From the NCBI GenBank assembly GCA_013373175.1, contig JABXII010000020.1, positions 62,001 through 126,000 of the forward strand: a stretch of DNA of 64,000 nucleotides. The letters are read 5' to 3'. Positions within the stretch are counted from its first letter, which is position 1. Each line of letters begins with the position of its first letter. A program made the translations under genes and the position numbers. The DNA comes from Campylobacteraceae bacterium (lineage in GTDB: Bacteria; Campylobacterota; Campylobacteria; Campylobacterales; Arcobacteraceae). Positions 9,341 through 18,838 of this stretch are shown one piece after another. The notes beneath the pieces are model-generated. The model did no database searches, had not been told where the DNA came from, and worked only from the letters and a program-made list of their open reading frames with translations.

Positions 9341-9907
9341 ATGAAAACTGTTATTGAAAATGAATTTGAAGCTCATTTAGAAACTATTTTAAAAGTAAAA
9401 GAAACTATGGCTGAACCATTAGAACAAGCTTCAGCTTTAATAGTTGAAACACTAAAAAATGGAAACAAAGTTTTATTTTTTGGAAATGGTGGAAGTGCAG
9501 CAGATGCACAACACATTGCAGCAGAATTAACAGGAAGATACAAAACAGAAAGACGTGGACTTCCTGGTATTGCTCTTACAACTGATACTTCAGCACTTAC
9601 AGCTATTGGAAATGATTATGGCTATGATAGAGTTTTTGATAGACAAGTTGAAGCTTTAGCTCTAAAAGGGGATTTACTTTTTGGTATTTCTACTTCAGGA
9701 AACTCAAAAAATGTTATAAATGCATTTAAAGTAGGGGAAAAACTAGGTTGTAAAATTGTTGGTATGAGTGGACGAGATGGTGGAGAGATGAGTAAATATT
9801 GTGATGTAAACTTGGTTGTTCCATCGGATGATACGCCAAGAATCCAAGAAATGCATATACTTTTTGGTCATACAATTTGTCAAATAATAGATAATGAGTT
9901 GTCATAA
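9341..9907 (+). CDS. gmhA: Sedoheptulose-7-phosphate isomerase
   Basis: A 188 aa SIS-domain protein of normal GmhA length. [22 protein letters not shown]-type sequence with the conserved AAEL glutamate, the STSGNS phosphate loop and QEMHILFGH near the C-terminus identify it. It converts sedoheptulose-7-phosphate to D-glycero-D-manno-heptose-7-phosphate, the first step of the pathway completed by hldE and hldD immediately upstream. It is in the same operon, with no space between the hldE stop and its ATG. Confidence 0.95.
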   Translation: MKTVIENEFEAHLETILKVKETMAEPLEQASALIVETLKNGNKVLFFGNGGSAADAQHIAAELTGRYKTERRGLPGIALTTDTSALTAIGNDYGYDRVFDRQVEALALKGDLLFGISTSGNSKNVINAFKVGEKLGCKIVGMSGRDGGEMSKYCDVNLVVPSDDTPRIQEMHILFGHTICQIIDNELS

Positions 9908-9908
9908 A

Positions 9909-10769
9909 ATGCTTACTATAAACTATAAGACAAGAAATTCTCTTATTAGTAAACTTCTTGAAAATGAAAATATAAAAGAAGTTAAAAAGCCATCTTTCTT
10001 TTCAAAACTTTTTGGGAATAAAGAGTTTGCAGATATCTATTTTCATAGTGGAAATCTAGATGCCAATGCCATTGAAAATATAAAAAAGGCTAAGAAAGTT
10101 TTTGTAAATTCTCAAACAGCACACCATGAGTTACTTAAGAACTTTCAAGAAAACCTTGACAAAGTAGAAGTCTTATATCCAAGTGTTAATATTGAATATA
10201 AAAAACCAAAAGAAGTTAAACAAGCCTTTTGCCAAGAACAAGAAATTGACCCTAAAAAAAAGATTATCTTTTTCACAGCTAAGAATTTTAATAATTCAGG
10301 TGTAAAAGAGTTTCTCTCTATTGTATTGCAGTTAAGTAGTGAAAACTTTATAGCTGTAATAGAAGGTGATAAAAAACAAATCACAAGCCTAAAGTTTCAA
10401 TTATCAAAAATAAATACAGAAGATAAGATTATTCTTTTAGATGATTATAAAAATAAAGATGATCTTTTTTTAGCAAGTGATATTTTTATTTTGCCTACTA
10501 GCAGTAAAAACTTTGCTTCAAATATTTTAAAAGCGATGTATTGCAAATGTGCTGTTTTTGTAACTGCAACAAATCCTGCAAAAGAGGTAGTTGATATCTT
10601 CTCTATGATGGAAAGTCCAGATGATAGAAGTATGCAGTTTAAAGTTGAGGCTTTACTTCAAAATAAAAATGATTTAAAACTAATAAAAAAACAAAATAGA
10701 AAAATAGCAAAAGAGTATTCTTTAGAAAATGCTTTGGCAAAAGTCGAAAAGAGCATTTCTACTTTATAA
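9909..10769 (+). CDS. Putative glycosyltransferase, GT-B C-terminal domain type
   Basis: About 286 aa. The first 60 residues are irregular; the middle and C-terminal parts look like a GT-B (GT1/GT4) donor domain, with VFVNSQTAHHEL, VEVLYPSVN, IIFFTAKNF, and ASDIFILPTSSKNFASNILKAMYCKCAVFVTA matching the usual 'L-P-S-x-x-E' donor region. The conserved glutamate there is not obvious, so activity is uncertain. An in-frame ATG exists at 9894 inside gmhA, but the ATG at 9909, one base after the gmhA stop codon, seems the likelier start. Position at the end of the heptose operon suggests a role in lipooligosaccharide core assembly. Confidence 0.65.
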   Translation: MLTINYKTRNSLISKLLENENIKEVKKPSFFSKLFGNKEFADIYFHSGNLDANAIENIKKAKKVFVNSQTAHHELLKNFQENLDKVEVLYPSVNIEYKKPKEVKQAFCQEQEIDPKKKIIFFTAKNFNNSGVKEFLSIVLQLSSENFIAVIEGDKKQITSLKFQLSKINTEDKIILLDDYKNKDDLFLASDIFILPTSSKNFASNILKAMYCKCAVFVTATNPAKEVVDIFSMMESPDDRSMQFKVEALLQNKNDLKLIKKQNRKIAKEYSLENALAKVEKSISTL

Positions 10770-11573
10770 TCAATCCTTTCTAATCCTTAAAAATGAAGCA
10801 AACTTCGGTTTGCCATTTTTTGTAAAACCATAATATTTAAAACTAACTATGGTGCCTATTCTAAAAGAGTTTTTTCTTTGCTCTTTTGTAAAACCAGTTC
10901 CTAAATTAAAAGTTGTTCCATTTTCTAATTTTATTTTCAAACTTTTTAATACACCAGTTTTTTTAGACATATTTATACCTATAATCTCACCTTCCATATC
11001 AGAAAACTTTTTTATCTTTAATATGTTTGAGCTTCTTCCTTCAAAATATTTTACTTTAGGATTTTTTATTATAACACCTTCTCCTTTTTTACTAATAATC
11101 TCTTCCATAAATTCTTTTAAATGTGTTTTATTTTTTATTTTAATTTGTTTAATTACTTTTAGGTATTTTAATTTCTTCTTATCTATATAGTGTTGTGCTA
11201 GTTTAAGTCTTGAAAGAAAGTCTCCTTTTTCATGTGGTACTTCAAATATATTGTATGATATCTCTTTCCAATGTTTTGAGGGCATTTCATCCATTATTAT
11301 ACTTTGAATATTTTCAAAGTCATCTCTTTTAGTCCATAACTCACCATCAAGTTCAAAGTTAGGCAAACTTTTAATAAACCATTTAGGAGCATGAATCTTA
11401 TTTCCTTTTCTTGTAAGTAACTCTTTTGTATTCCAATAAGCTCTTATTCCATCTAATTTTTCACTCATTACCCAGTTTTTTATGTTATGATGTTGCTTAT
11501 AGTTTTTAGGCTTTTGTAAATCAAGACCGAAAATAAGACTATTTAGTATTAGTATCAAAAAAATTTTGTTCAT
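10770..11573 (-). CDS. ligE: Periplasmic-type ATP-dependent DNA ligase (LigE-like)
   Basis: A 267 aa minimal ligase with an N-terminal signal-like stretch (residues 2-16, MNKIFLILILNSLIFG) and then the adenylation domain. Motif I SEKLDGIRAYW puts the nucleophilic lysine at K39; FELDGELW is motif III, EGVIIKNP motif IV and LKIKKF motif V. A short OB domain (LKIKLENGTTFNLGTGF and VSFKYYGF) follows. No extra DNA-binding domain is present. Such Lig-E enzymes supplement the essential NAD-dependent LigA and, where studied in Neisseria, act outside the cytoplasm in extracellular DNA or competence. It is transcribed convergently to the heptose operon with stop codons adjacent. Confidence 0.88.
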   Translation of the reverse strand: MNKIFLILILNSLIFGLDLQKPKNYKQHHNIKNWVMSEKLDGIRAYWNTKELLTRKGNKIHAPKWFIKSLPNFELDGELWTKRDDFENIQSIIMDEMPSKHWKEISYNIFEVPHEKGDFLSRLKLAQHYIDKKKLKYLKVIKQIKIKNKTHLKEFMEEIISKKGEGVIIKNPKVKYFEGRSSNILKIKKFSDMEGEIIGINMSKKTGVLKSLKIKLENGTTFNLGTGFTKEQRKNSFRIGTIVSFKYYGFTKNGKPKFASFLRIRKD

Positions 11574-11676
11574 AATAAACCTTTTTGTTTAAATAATAAA
11601 AAATATTATAGTTATATGGCTTTAAAAAAAATTAAAGATTAAAACATTATTTAAACCAAACTTAAGAACAAAAGGA

Positions 11677-11682
11677 TATAAT
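11677..11682 (+). promoter_or_regulatory. -10 box of the rpmB promoter
   Basis: A consensus TATAAT lies 39 bases before the rpmB ATG, in the gap between divergent ligE and rpmB. No clear -35 is seen. An AAGGAAAG ribosome site follows just before the start codon. Confidence 0.6.
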
Positions 11683-11721
11683 ACGCGAATATTTTTCACT
11701 AAAAAAAATTAAGGAAAGAAA

Positions 11722-11910
11722 ATGTCAAGAAGATGCGCTGTATCAGGAAAAGGACCTATGGTTGGAAACAACGTGAGTCACGCAAATAACAAAACAAAAA
11801 GAAGATTTTTACCAAACTTAAGAACTGTAAGAGTTACTTTAGAAGACGGTACAACTAGAAAAATCAAAATTTCAGCTAAAGAGTTAAGAACTCTTAAAAA
11901 GAACTCATAG
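11722..11910 (+). CDS. rpmB: 50S ribosomal protein L28
   Basis: A 62 aa basic protein starting [16 protein letters not shown] with the [16 protein letters not shown] core, which is diagnostic for bacterial L28. The length matches the family. It has its own promoter and a strong AAGGAAAG ribosome site. It is followed after 22 bases by an ion channel gene, with a hairpin filling the gap. Confidence 0.97.
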   Translation: MSRRCAVSGKGPMVGNNVSHANNKTKRRFLPNLRTVRVTLEDGTTRKIKISAKELRTLKKNS

Positions 11911-11932
11911 AAAGCACATGTAAAGTGCTTTC
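11910..11932 (+). promoter_or_regulatory. Hairpin between rpmB and the K+ channel gene
   Basis: A perfect 8-bp stem, GAAAGCAC and GTGCTTTC, with a 7-base loop fills the whole gap and ends on the base before the next ATG. There is no T-run after it and no ribosome site between it and the ATG. It could attenuate transcription or control translation of the channel gene. Confidence 0.5.
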
Positions 11933-13060
11933 ATGAGCATTTTTAAACGAATAAAAAAAGCTCTCGGCTGGGAGATACGTTCAGCTAAACCAGAATATGA
12001 CTTAAATCCTGTCATATATTCTCAACTTAAACCTTTTAGATTACCTCTTATTTTAGTACAAATGATTTTGATGATTGGTACATTTGGTTATGTATATATT
12101 GAAGATTATTCAATAATGCATGCTATTTTTCAATCAGCTTATACTTTTACAACTACTGGATTTGGTGCCTTAAACGAAGAAAACTTTAGCAATGCAGGAA
12201 TTGTTTTTACTGTAACTCTTATGTTAGCAGGATTTGCTGTACTTACTTTTTCAGTGGGTATTTTAATTAGCACGATATCAAACGGTACACTTTTTAAGTT
12301 AATAAAGGAAAGAAATATGCTTTACAAAATTGCAAGGCTAAGAAGACATTTTGTGATTTTTTATCACAATGAATATACTGCTCAGTTAGCAAGACAGTTT
12401 AATGAAAATCATATTCCATTTGTTGTTGTTGACCCAAGTGATGATATTGAAGATATCGCAAAAGAGTGTAACTACCCATACTTTGTAAAAGAAGAACCAT
12501 ACAAAGAAGATGCATTTTTAAAATCACACTTAAGCTCAGCAAAGGGAGTTATTTCATTATCAAAGAATATCTCAAACAATATTACTCTGATTGCTTCTGT
12601 TAGATTATATGAAAAAGAGTTAGGAAGAAGTCCTTTCTTAATCATTTCAAATGCAGAAACACAAAATGAAAAGATAAGACTTATGAAACTTGGTGCCGAT
12701 AAAGTTGTTGCAACTCCTTCACTTATGGCAAAAAGAGTTTCTGCTATGGCTATTAGACCAGAGATGGAAAATGTACTTGAAGAGTTTTTATATAAAAGAG
12801 ATACTCCTATTGATATGGAAGAAGCTTTTGTAAATGAAAACTCTTGGGCAATCAATAGAGAGATTAAAGATTTAAGATTAAGGGATAAAATCAAAGTATC
12901 TGTTATTGGAATTACAGAGAAAAAAGGAAGATTTATCCAAATGCCAAAAGGTTCTACTATAATAACAGCAGAATCAAAACTACTTTTAGTAGGAAATCAA
13001 AAAGCAATCTCTAAAGCAAAGAGAATTATCTCTTTAGAAGAGAAACCTGAAGACTTATAA
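11933..13060 (+). CDS. Two-TM potassium channel with RCK-like (TrkA-N/TrkA-C) domains
   Basis: A 375 aa protein. Residues 35-55 and 88-112 are membrane helices, separated by a pore loop with the selectivity-filter sequence TTTGFG at 73-78. The cytosolic part has a TrkA-N-like domain (about 130-250) and a TrkA-C-like domain (about 290-370). The usual GxGxxG nucleotide loop is not conserved: the equivalent segment reads VIFYHNEYT, so dinucleotide binding may be lost or altered. It probably passes K+ through the inner membrane under ligand gating. There is no visible Shine-Dalgarno site; a hairpin abuts the start codon. Confidence 0.85.
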   Translation: MSIFKRIKKALGWEIRSAKPEYDLNPVIYSQLKPFRLPLILVQMILMIGTFGYVYIEDYSIMHAIFQSAYTFTTTGFGALNEENFSNAGIVFTVTLMLAGFAVLTFSVGILISTISNGTLFKLIKERNMLYKIARLRRHFVIFYHNEYTAQLARQFNENHIPFVVVDPSDDIEDIAKECNYPYFVKEEPYKEDAFLKSHLSSAKGVISLSKNISNNITLIASVRLYEKELGRSPFLIISNAETQNEKIRLMKLGADKVVATPSLMAKRVSAMAIRPEMENVLEEFLYKRDTPIDMEEAFVNENSWAINREIKDLRLRDKIKVSVIGITEKKGRFIQMPKGSTIITAESKLLLVGNQKAISKAKRIISLEEKPEDL

Positions 13061-13093
13061 AAGTCTTTAGAACTATTTTTAAGGATTTATAAA

Positions 13094-14275
13094 ATGTTTA
13101 CAATTTTACCAATAAAAGGTTTTATAGACCAAATTGATGGTTTTTACTGTGATGGTATTCATGCAGGATTAAAGCCAAATGGAAACAAAGACTTAGGATT
13201 TATTTATTCAGATACTCTTTGTGATGTTGAAGCAGTTTTTACTAAAAACAAATTTCAAGCAGCTCCACTAAGACATTATCAAATGTATGAGAAAGGCTTC
13301 CAAACTAATTTTGTACTTATTAACTCAAAAAATGCAAATGCATTAACTGGACAAAAAGGAATTGATGATATAAATGAAATCTTTTCTTCTATTAATCATA
13401 AAATAGTAAATCCAATTATGAGTTCAACGGGAGTTATAGGAAATCCTCTTCCAATAGAGAAAATTGTAGTAGGAGCTAACTCTTTTGATTTAAGTTCAAA
13501 GAGTGGACAAAATCTTTCTGAAGCTATTATGACAACTGATGCATACCCTAAAACTTGTATGTATGAAGTAAAAATTGATGAAGAAGATTCATTTAAAATA
13601 GGAGTTGTTGCAAAGGGTGCAGGTATGATAAACCCAAATCTTGCAACTATGCTTTGTTTTATTTGTACTGATGCAGATATACCAAAAGATGATATGAAAG
13701 AGTTACTTGAAATAAACTCTCATACTACATTTAATGCAATTTCTGTTGATGGAGATACTTCTACAAATGACACAGTTTTACTTTTAACAAATAGAAAATC
13801 AAAAGCTTATAATAAAGAGGCCTTTAAAGAAGCCCTTAGACTTGTAATGCATGACATGGCAATGTTAATGGTTGCAGATGGAGAAGGTGCTAAAAAAGCA
13901 GTTGCATTTGAAGTTGTTGGTGCAAAAAATGATGAAGAAGCCCAAACTGCTGCAAAAGCTTTATCAAACTCACTTTTAGTAAAAACTGCACTTTTTGGAG
14001 AAGATCCAAACTTTGGAAGAATTGCATCAACTATTGGTGCAAGTCAAATTGAGTGTGACGAAACTAAATTAACTATCTCATATAATGATGTTAAAGTTTA
14101 TGAAAAAGGAGCTATCCTTTTTGATGAAGTATGTGAAGCAAAAGCTGCTGAAGTACTTAAAAACTGTGAATATAAAGTTTTATGTGACATTGGTATAGGT
14201 GAGGGTAAATTTACAGCATATGGTTGTGATTTAGGTCATAAGTATGTTGAGATTAATGCTGACTATAGAAGTTAA
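13094..14275 (+). CDS. argJ: Glutamate N-acetyltransferase / amino-acid acetyltransferase
   Basis: A 393 aa single-chain ornithine acetyltransferase precursor. The self-cleavage site is seen in KGAGMINPNLATMLCF, where T185 becomes the nucleophile of the beta subunit. The oxyanion-hole threonines are in MSSTGVIG and the C-terminus carries EDPNFGRI. It transfers acetyl from N-acetylornithine to glutamate in the cyclic arginine pathway. It stands 33 bases after the channel gene with an AAGGATT ribosome site and is not clustered with other arg genes here. Confidence 0.96.
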   Translation: MFTILPIKGFIDQIDGFYCDGIHAGLKPNGNKDLGFIYSDTLCDVEAVFTKNKFQAAPLRHYQMYEKGFQTNFVLINSKNANALTGQKGIDDINEIFSSINHKIVNPIMSSTGVIGNPLPIEKIVVGANSFDLSSKSGQNLSEAIMTTDAYPKTCMYEVKIDEEDSFKIGVVAKGAGMINPNLATMLCFICTDADIPKDDMKELLEINSHTTFNAISVDGDTSTNDTVLLLTNRKSKAYNKEAFKEALRLVMHDMAMLMVADGEGAKKAVAFEVVGAKNDEEAQTAAKALSNSLLVKTALFGEDPNFGRIASTIGASQIECDETKLTISYNDVKVYEKGAILFDEVCEAKAAEVLKNCEYKVLCDIGIGEGKFTAYGCDLGHKYVEINADYRS

Positions 14276-14339
14276 ATTTAAATACAATTAAGTCCTATAC
14301 TGTTATAATTATTTAATACATCAATATTAAGGATTGAAA

Positions 14340-14561
14340 ATGTTTCATGAGTATAGAGAAGAAATAACTGAATTAAAACAAAAAGATTCGCACTTTGTTA
14401 AAGTGTTTGAAAAACATAATGAATTAGATGAGAAAATCCAAGAGATGGAAAAGAATCATGCTGATCAATTTGAAATTGAAAAAAAGAAAAAAGAGAAACT
14501 AAAGTTAAAAGATGAAGTTCATAATATCATCGTAAATTATAAAAAAGAGAACAATCTATAA
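14340..14561 (+). CDS. YdcH/SlyX-like small helical protein (DUF465)
   Basis: A 73 aa protein that is almost entirely charged helix: MFHEYREEITELKQKDSHFVKVFEKHNELDEKIQ and following heptads match the DUF465/YdcH family. An in-frame TTG at 14334 is too close to the AAGGAT ribosome site at 14328-14333; the ATG at 14340, 6-7 bases from it, is the better start. The function of the family is unknown. It is monocistronic, with a strong terminator after it. Confidence 0.85.
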   Translation: MFHEYREEITELKQKDSHFVKVFEKHNELDEKIQEMEKNHADQFEIEKKKKEKLKLKDEVHNIIVNYKKENNL

Positions 14562-14580
14562 TTTTATAGATTATTTGTAA

Positions 14581-14618
14581 AAAAGGATGGAAGTTTTTAA
14601 CTTTCATCCTTTTTTTTT
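14581..14618 (+). terminator. Rho-independent terminator after the YdcH-like gene
   Basis: A 15-bp stem (AAAAGGATGGAAGTT and AACTTTCATCCTTTT, with one G-T pair) and a 3-base loop is followed by a run of nine T residues. It separates this gene from gyrA. Confidence 0.9.
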
Positions 14619-14688
14619 GCTTAAAACTACCGAGAACTAAGCCTTTTTTAGATAAAATATCTAAATTTTAGAACAAAGGCATTTATTA

Positions 14689-17268
14689 ATGGAAAACCTT
14701 TTTGAAAATCAAGACATAATCGATATTAAGATAGAAGATAGTATCAAGAGTTCTTATTTAGATTACTCTATGAGTGTTATTATTGGTAGAGCACTACCAG
14801 ATGCAAAGGATGGACTAAAACCAGTTCACAGAAGAATACTTTACGCAATGCATGATTTAAATATGAGTTCAAGAAGCCCATATAAAAAATCTGCAAGGAT
14901 TGTAGGGGATGTAATTGGTAAGTATCACCCACATGGTGATAGCTCTGTTTATGACGCATTAGTAAGAATGGCACAAGATTTTTCAATGAGAGCACCATTA
15001 GTTGATGGACAAGGAAACTTCGGTTCAATAGATGGTGATAACGCTGCTGCTATGAGATATACGGAAGCTAGAATGACTAAGGTTTCTGAAGATATTTTAA
15101 AAGATATTGATAAAGATACAGTTAACTTTGTACCTAACTATGATGATACTATGAGAGAACCAGATGTATTACCTACAAGAGTTCCTACTCTTTTATTAAA
15201 TGGTTCAGAAGGTATTGCTGTTGGTATGGCTACAAAGATTCCACCTCATAACTTAAATGAGTTATTAGAAGCTATTCTTCATGTAATTGATAATCCTCAA
15301 TCGACTGCTGATGATTTAATGCAGTTTATTCAAGGTCCAGACTTCCCAACTGGTGGTACAATCTTTGGAAGAAGAGGTATTATAGACGCATATAATACTG
15401 GACGTGGAAGAGTTAAGATTAGAGCTAAACATCATATTGAAACTAAAGGTAAAAAAGAAGTAATCGTTTTAGATGAACTTCCATACCAAGTAAATAAATC
15501 AAGACTTATTGAGCAAATTGCAACTTTAGCAAAAGAGAAGAATATTGAGGGTATCTCAGAAGTTAGAGATGAGTCAGACAGAGATGGTATTAGAGTTGTA
15601 ATTGAGCTTAAAAAAGATGCAATGAGTGAAATTGTATTAAATAATCTTTACAAGTCAACACCTATGGAAACAACATTTGGTATTATCCTTTTAGCTGTAC
15701 ATAACAAAGAGCCAAAAGTATTTAATTTACCAGAGTTATTAAATGTATTCTTATCTCATAGAAAAACTGTAATTATTAGAAGAACAATTTTTGATTTAGA
15801 AAAAGCAAAAGCAAGAGCTCATATTTTAGAAGGTCTGAAAATTGCATTGGACAATATTGATGAAGTTGTTAAAATTATTAGAGCTAGTGCAAATGATGCA
15901 GAAGCAAAAGAGAGCTTACAAAATAGATTTGGATTAAGTCCAATTCAATCACAAGCAATCTTAGATATGAGACTTGGAAGATTAACAGGTCTTCAAAGAG
16001 ATAAATTAGAAGCTGAGTATCAAGAGTTATTAACTCTTATTGCTGAGTTAGAAGCTATCTTAAAATCTGAAGATAAATTAAATGAAATCATCAGAGATGA
16101 ATTATTAGAAATAAAAGAAAAATACTCTGAAGAAAGAAGAACAGAGATTGAAGATTCATATGACGAAATTGATATTGAAGATTTAATTCCAAATGAGCCA
16201 ATGGTAGTTACTATTACTCATAATGGATATGTAAAAAGAGTTCCAATTAAATCATATGAAAAACAAAGAAGAGGAGGAAAAGGTAAAGTTGCCGTAACTA
16301 CTCACGATGATGACTTTATTGAGAAATTCTTTGTATCAAATACACATGATACTTTAATGTTCATTACAAATATGGGACAATTATACTGGTTAAAAGTATA
16401 TAGAATTCCAGAAGGAAGTAGATCTGCAAAAGGTAAAGCAGTAGTTAACTTAATCAACTTAAGAGCTGATGAAAAAATTATGGCTATTTTACCAACATCA
16501 GATTTCGATGAGTCTAAATCATTAGCATTCTTTACTAGAAATGGTATTGTAAAAAGAACATCTTTAACTGATTTCGCAAATATTAGAAGTAATGGTGTAA
16601 GAGCTATTGTTCTTGATGATGCAGATGAAGTAGTAACTGCTAAGATTACAAATACTGGAACTCAGTTCTTAATGATCTTTACAAGTCTTGGTCAATGTAT
16701 CAGATTTGATATAGAAAAAACAAGAGAACAAGGAAGAACAACAAGAGGGGTTAGAGGTATCAAGTTTAAACATGATACTGACTTTGTTGTTGATGCAGAA
16801 ATCATTGAAGATGACCAACATGAGTTATTAACAGTATCTGAAAAAGGTATTGGAAAAAGAACAACTGTAGATGAGTATAGACTTACAAACAGAGCAGGTT
16901 CTGGTGTTATTTCAATGAAGCTACACCAAAAAACTGGAAATGTAGTTGGTGCTGTACTTGTAGATGAAACGCAAGACTTAATGGCGTTAACTTCTATTGG
17001 AAAAATGATTAGAGTTGATATGGAAACAATTAGAAAAGCTGGAAGAAATACTTCTGGTGTAATTATTGTAAATGTAGATGCAAAAGATAAAGTTGTTTCT
17101 ATTGCAAAATGTCCAAAAGAACAAGATGAAGAATTAGATATTGAAAGTGCCGCTACAATGGATGGTATTGATTTAAATGAATTTAATCTTGTAGATAAAA
17201 ATGAAGAAACAAGTGAAAACCAAAACGATGGTTTAAATATTGACAATGACGAAAAAGGAAATGAGTAA
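14689..17268 (+). CDS. gyrA: DNA gyrase subunit A
   Basis: An 859 aa type IIA topoisomerase subunit that cuts and passes DNA with GyrB to introduce negative supercoils. The N-terminal domain has the quinolone pocket [12 protein letters not shown] (S85 and D89 aligning with E. coli S83 and D87, so no obvious resistance change) and the DNA-linking tyrosine Y124 in [11 protein letters not shown]. The C-terminal beta-pinwheel carries the GyrA box QRRGGKG, which separates gyrase from topo IV. The last 40 residues are acidic. Its stop overlaps the ATG of asd by one base. Confidence 0.97.
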   Translation: MENLFENQDIIDIKIEDSIKSSYLDYSMSVIIGRALPDAKDGLKPVHRRILYAMHDLNMSSRSPYKKSARIVGDVIGKYHPHGDSSVYDALVRMAQDFSMRAPLVDGQGNFGSIDGDNAAAMRYTEARMTKVSEDILKDIDKDTVNFVPNYDDTMREPDVLPTRVPTLLLNGSEGIAVGMATKIPPHNLNELLEAILHVIDNPQSTADDLMQFIQGPDFPTGGTIFGRRGIIDAYNTGRGRVKIRAKHHIETKGKKEVIVLDELPYQVNKSRLIEQIATLAKEKNIEGISEVRDESDRDGIRVVIELKKDAMSEIVLNNLYKSTPMETTFGIILLAVHNKEPKVFNLPELLNVFLSHRKTVIIRRTIFDLEKAKARAHILEGLKIALDNIDEVVKIIRASANDAEAKESLQNRFGLSPIQSQAILDMRLGRLTGLQRDKLEAEYQELLTLIAELEAILKSEDKLNEIIRDELLEIKEKYSEERRTEIEDSYDEIDIEDLIPNEPMVVTITHNGYVKRVPIKSYEKQRRGGKGKVAVTTHDDDFIEKFFVSNTHDTLMFITNMGQLYWLKVYRIPEGSRSAKGKAVVNLINLRADEKIMAILPTSDFDESKSLAFFTRNGIVKRTSLTDFANIRSNGVRAIVLDDADEVVTAKITNTGTQFLMIFTSLGQCIRFDIEKTREQGRTTRGVRGIKFKHDTDFVVDAEIIEDDQHELLTVSEKGIGKRTTVDEYRLTNRAGSGVISMKLHQKTGNVVGAVLVDETQDLMALTSIGKMIRVDMETIRKAGRNTSGVIIVNVDAKDKVVSIAKCPKEQDEELDIESAATMDGIDLNEFNLVDKNEETSENQNDGLNIDNDEKGNE

Positions 17269-18305
17269 TGAGAAAATTTAATGTAGCAGTCGTTGGTGCT
17301 ACTGGTGCCGTTGGGGAAGAACTATTTAGAGTTTTAAAAGAGTATGATTTCCCTATCAATAAATTAGTTCCTCTAGCAAGTGCTAAGAGTGCTGGAGAAA
17401 AAATCGAATATGCAGGAAAAGAACACACGGTTTTAGAATTAACTGATACAGTTTTTGAAGAGCAAGAAGTAGAGATTGCATTCTTTAGTGCTGGTGGAAG
17501 TGTATCTGAGAAATTTGCAAAATTTGCAGTTGATGCAGGTGCTGTAGTTATTGATAATACAAGCCACTTTAGAATGGATCCAAATGTTCCATTAGTAGTT
17601 CCAGAAGTAAATCCTGAAGATATTGCAAAATGGAGAGAAAGTGGAATTATTGCAAATCCAAATTGTTCAACTATTCAAATGGTAATGTCATTAAAACCAT
17701 TAGATGAATTATACGGAATCAAAAGGGTTGATGTATCAACTTACCAAGCAGTATCTGGTGCTGGAAAAACTGGTATGGAAGAGCTTGTTAAACAAATGCA
17801 AGATTTCTTTGCCTTTAAATTAGATGAGTCACAAAAAGAAGCATTTGCACATCAAATTGCTCTTAATGTAATTCCACAAATTGACGTAGCTCAACCAAAT
17901 GGATTTACAAAAGAAGAGATGAAAATGATTAATGAAACTCAAAAAATCATGCACAAAGATATTCCAGTTGCAGCAACTTGTGTAAGAGTTCCAGTATTAA
18001 GATCTCACTCTGAGTCTATCACTGTTACATTTGCTGATGATGTAGATGTTGATGTAAATGAAGTAAGAGAATCATTAGAAAGATTTGAAAATGTTGAAGT
18101 TATTGATGATTTAGAAAATAACGCATATCCAATGCCAATTATTTCAACTGATACAGATACTACTTATGTAGGTAGAATTAGAAAAGATGTTTACTCTCCA
18201 AATATTGTACATTATTTTAATGTAGCAGACCAAGTAAGAGTAGGGGCAGCAACAAATGCTGTAAGAATTGCTATTAAATGGGTTGAAATGGAGAGCGATA
18301 TTTAA
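17268..18305 (+). CDS. asd: Aspartate-semialdehyde dehydrogenase
   Basis: A 345 aa enzyme that reduces aspartyl phosphate to aspartate semialdehyde with NADPH, feeding lysine, diaminopimelate, threonine and methionine synthesis. GATGAVG at residues 10-16 is the NADP loop and NPNCSTIQ holds the catalytic C133. The late VAATCVRVPVLRSHSES segment is also conserved. The start overlaps the gyrA stop and the stop overlaps the next ATG, each by one base (TAATG), so gyrA, asd and the YqhA-like gene form one transcript. Confidence 0.96.
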   Translation: MRKFNVAVVGATGAVGEELFRVLKEYDFPINKLVPLASAKSAGEKIEYAGKEHTVLELTDTVFEEQEVEIAFFSAGGSVSEKFAKFAVDAGAVVIDNTSHFRMDPNVPLVVPEVNPEDIAKWRESGIIANPNCSTIQMVMSLKPLDELYGIKRVDVSTYQAVSGAGKTGMEELVKQMQDFFAFKLDESQKEAFAHQIALNVIPQIDVAQPNGFTKEEMKMINETQKIMHKDIPVAATCVRVPVLRSHSESITVTFADDVDVDVNEVRESLERFENVEVIDDLENNAYPMPIISTDTDTTYVGRIRKDVYSPNIVHYFNVADQVRVGAATNAVRIAIKWVEMESDI

Positions 18306-18820
18306 TGATAGAAAAACTATTCGAAAGCTCACTGTGGGGAAGTAGATTTATTGTACTTCTTGCAGTGATTTTTGGATTAATTGGAGCTATAATACTTTTT
18401 ATAGTTGCAAGTGTAGATATATATGAAGTTGCTAAATATGTTTATATAACATTTTCAACAGGTGCACATCCAGAAAATTTTCATGAAGATATAGTTGCAA
18501 ATATTATAGGAGCAGTTGATTTATACTTGATTGCTGTTGTAATGTTGATTTTTTCTTTTGGATTATATGAACTTTTTATTTCAAAAATTGATGCAGCAGA
18601 AAAAGCTCATGAAGATGCAAGTACCATTTTAGCAATACATTCATTGGATCAATTGAAAGATAAAATAGCTAAAGTAATAGTTATGGTTTTAGTTGTGAAT
18701 TTTTTTCAAAGAGTAATTCATACAGAGTTTAAAACTCCACTTGAAATGATGTATTTTGCACTATCTATTACTGCTTTAGCAGTAGGACTTTACTTTATTG
18801 GTAAGGTACAAAAACACTAA
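18305..18820 (+). CDS. YqhA-family inner-membrane protein (UPF0114)
   Basis: A 171 aa protein with four hydrophobic helices (about residues 15-40, 60-85, 118-135 and 145-165) and the family pattern ESSLWGSRFIVLLAVIFGL, with FELF-like GLYELFISKID and HSLDQLKDKIAKVIVMVLVVNFF. It belongs to the YqhA/UPF0114 membrane family of unknown function. It is translationally coupled to asd and 18 bases before hemE, which begins with its own AAGG ribosome site. There is no sign of a signal peptide. Confidence 0.85.
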   Translation: MIEKLFESSLWGSRFIVLLAVIFGLIGAIILFIVASVDIYEVAKYVYITFSTGAHPENFHEDIVANIIGAVDLYLIAVVMLIFSFGLYELFISKIDAAEKAHEDASTILAIHSLDQLKDKIAKVIVMVLVVNFFQRVIHTEFKTPLEMMYFALSITALAVGLYFIGKVQKH

Positions 18821-18838
18821 TTAACAAGGTAATTTATT

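Noticed and set aside
14780-15028. Antisense and frame-shifted open frames inside gyrA, glnS, trmB and similar genes
   Set aside because: They are shadows of strongly conserved genes on the other strand or frame, lacking start signals and family similarity.
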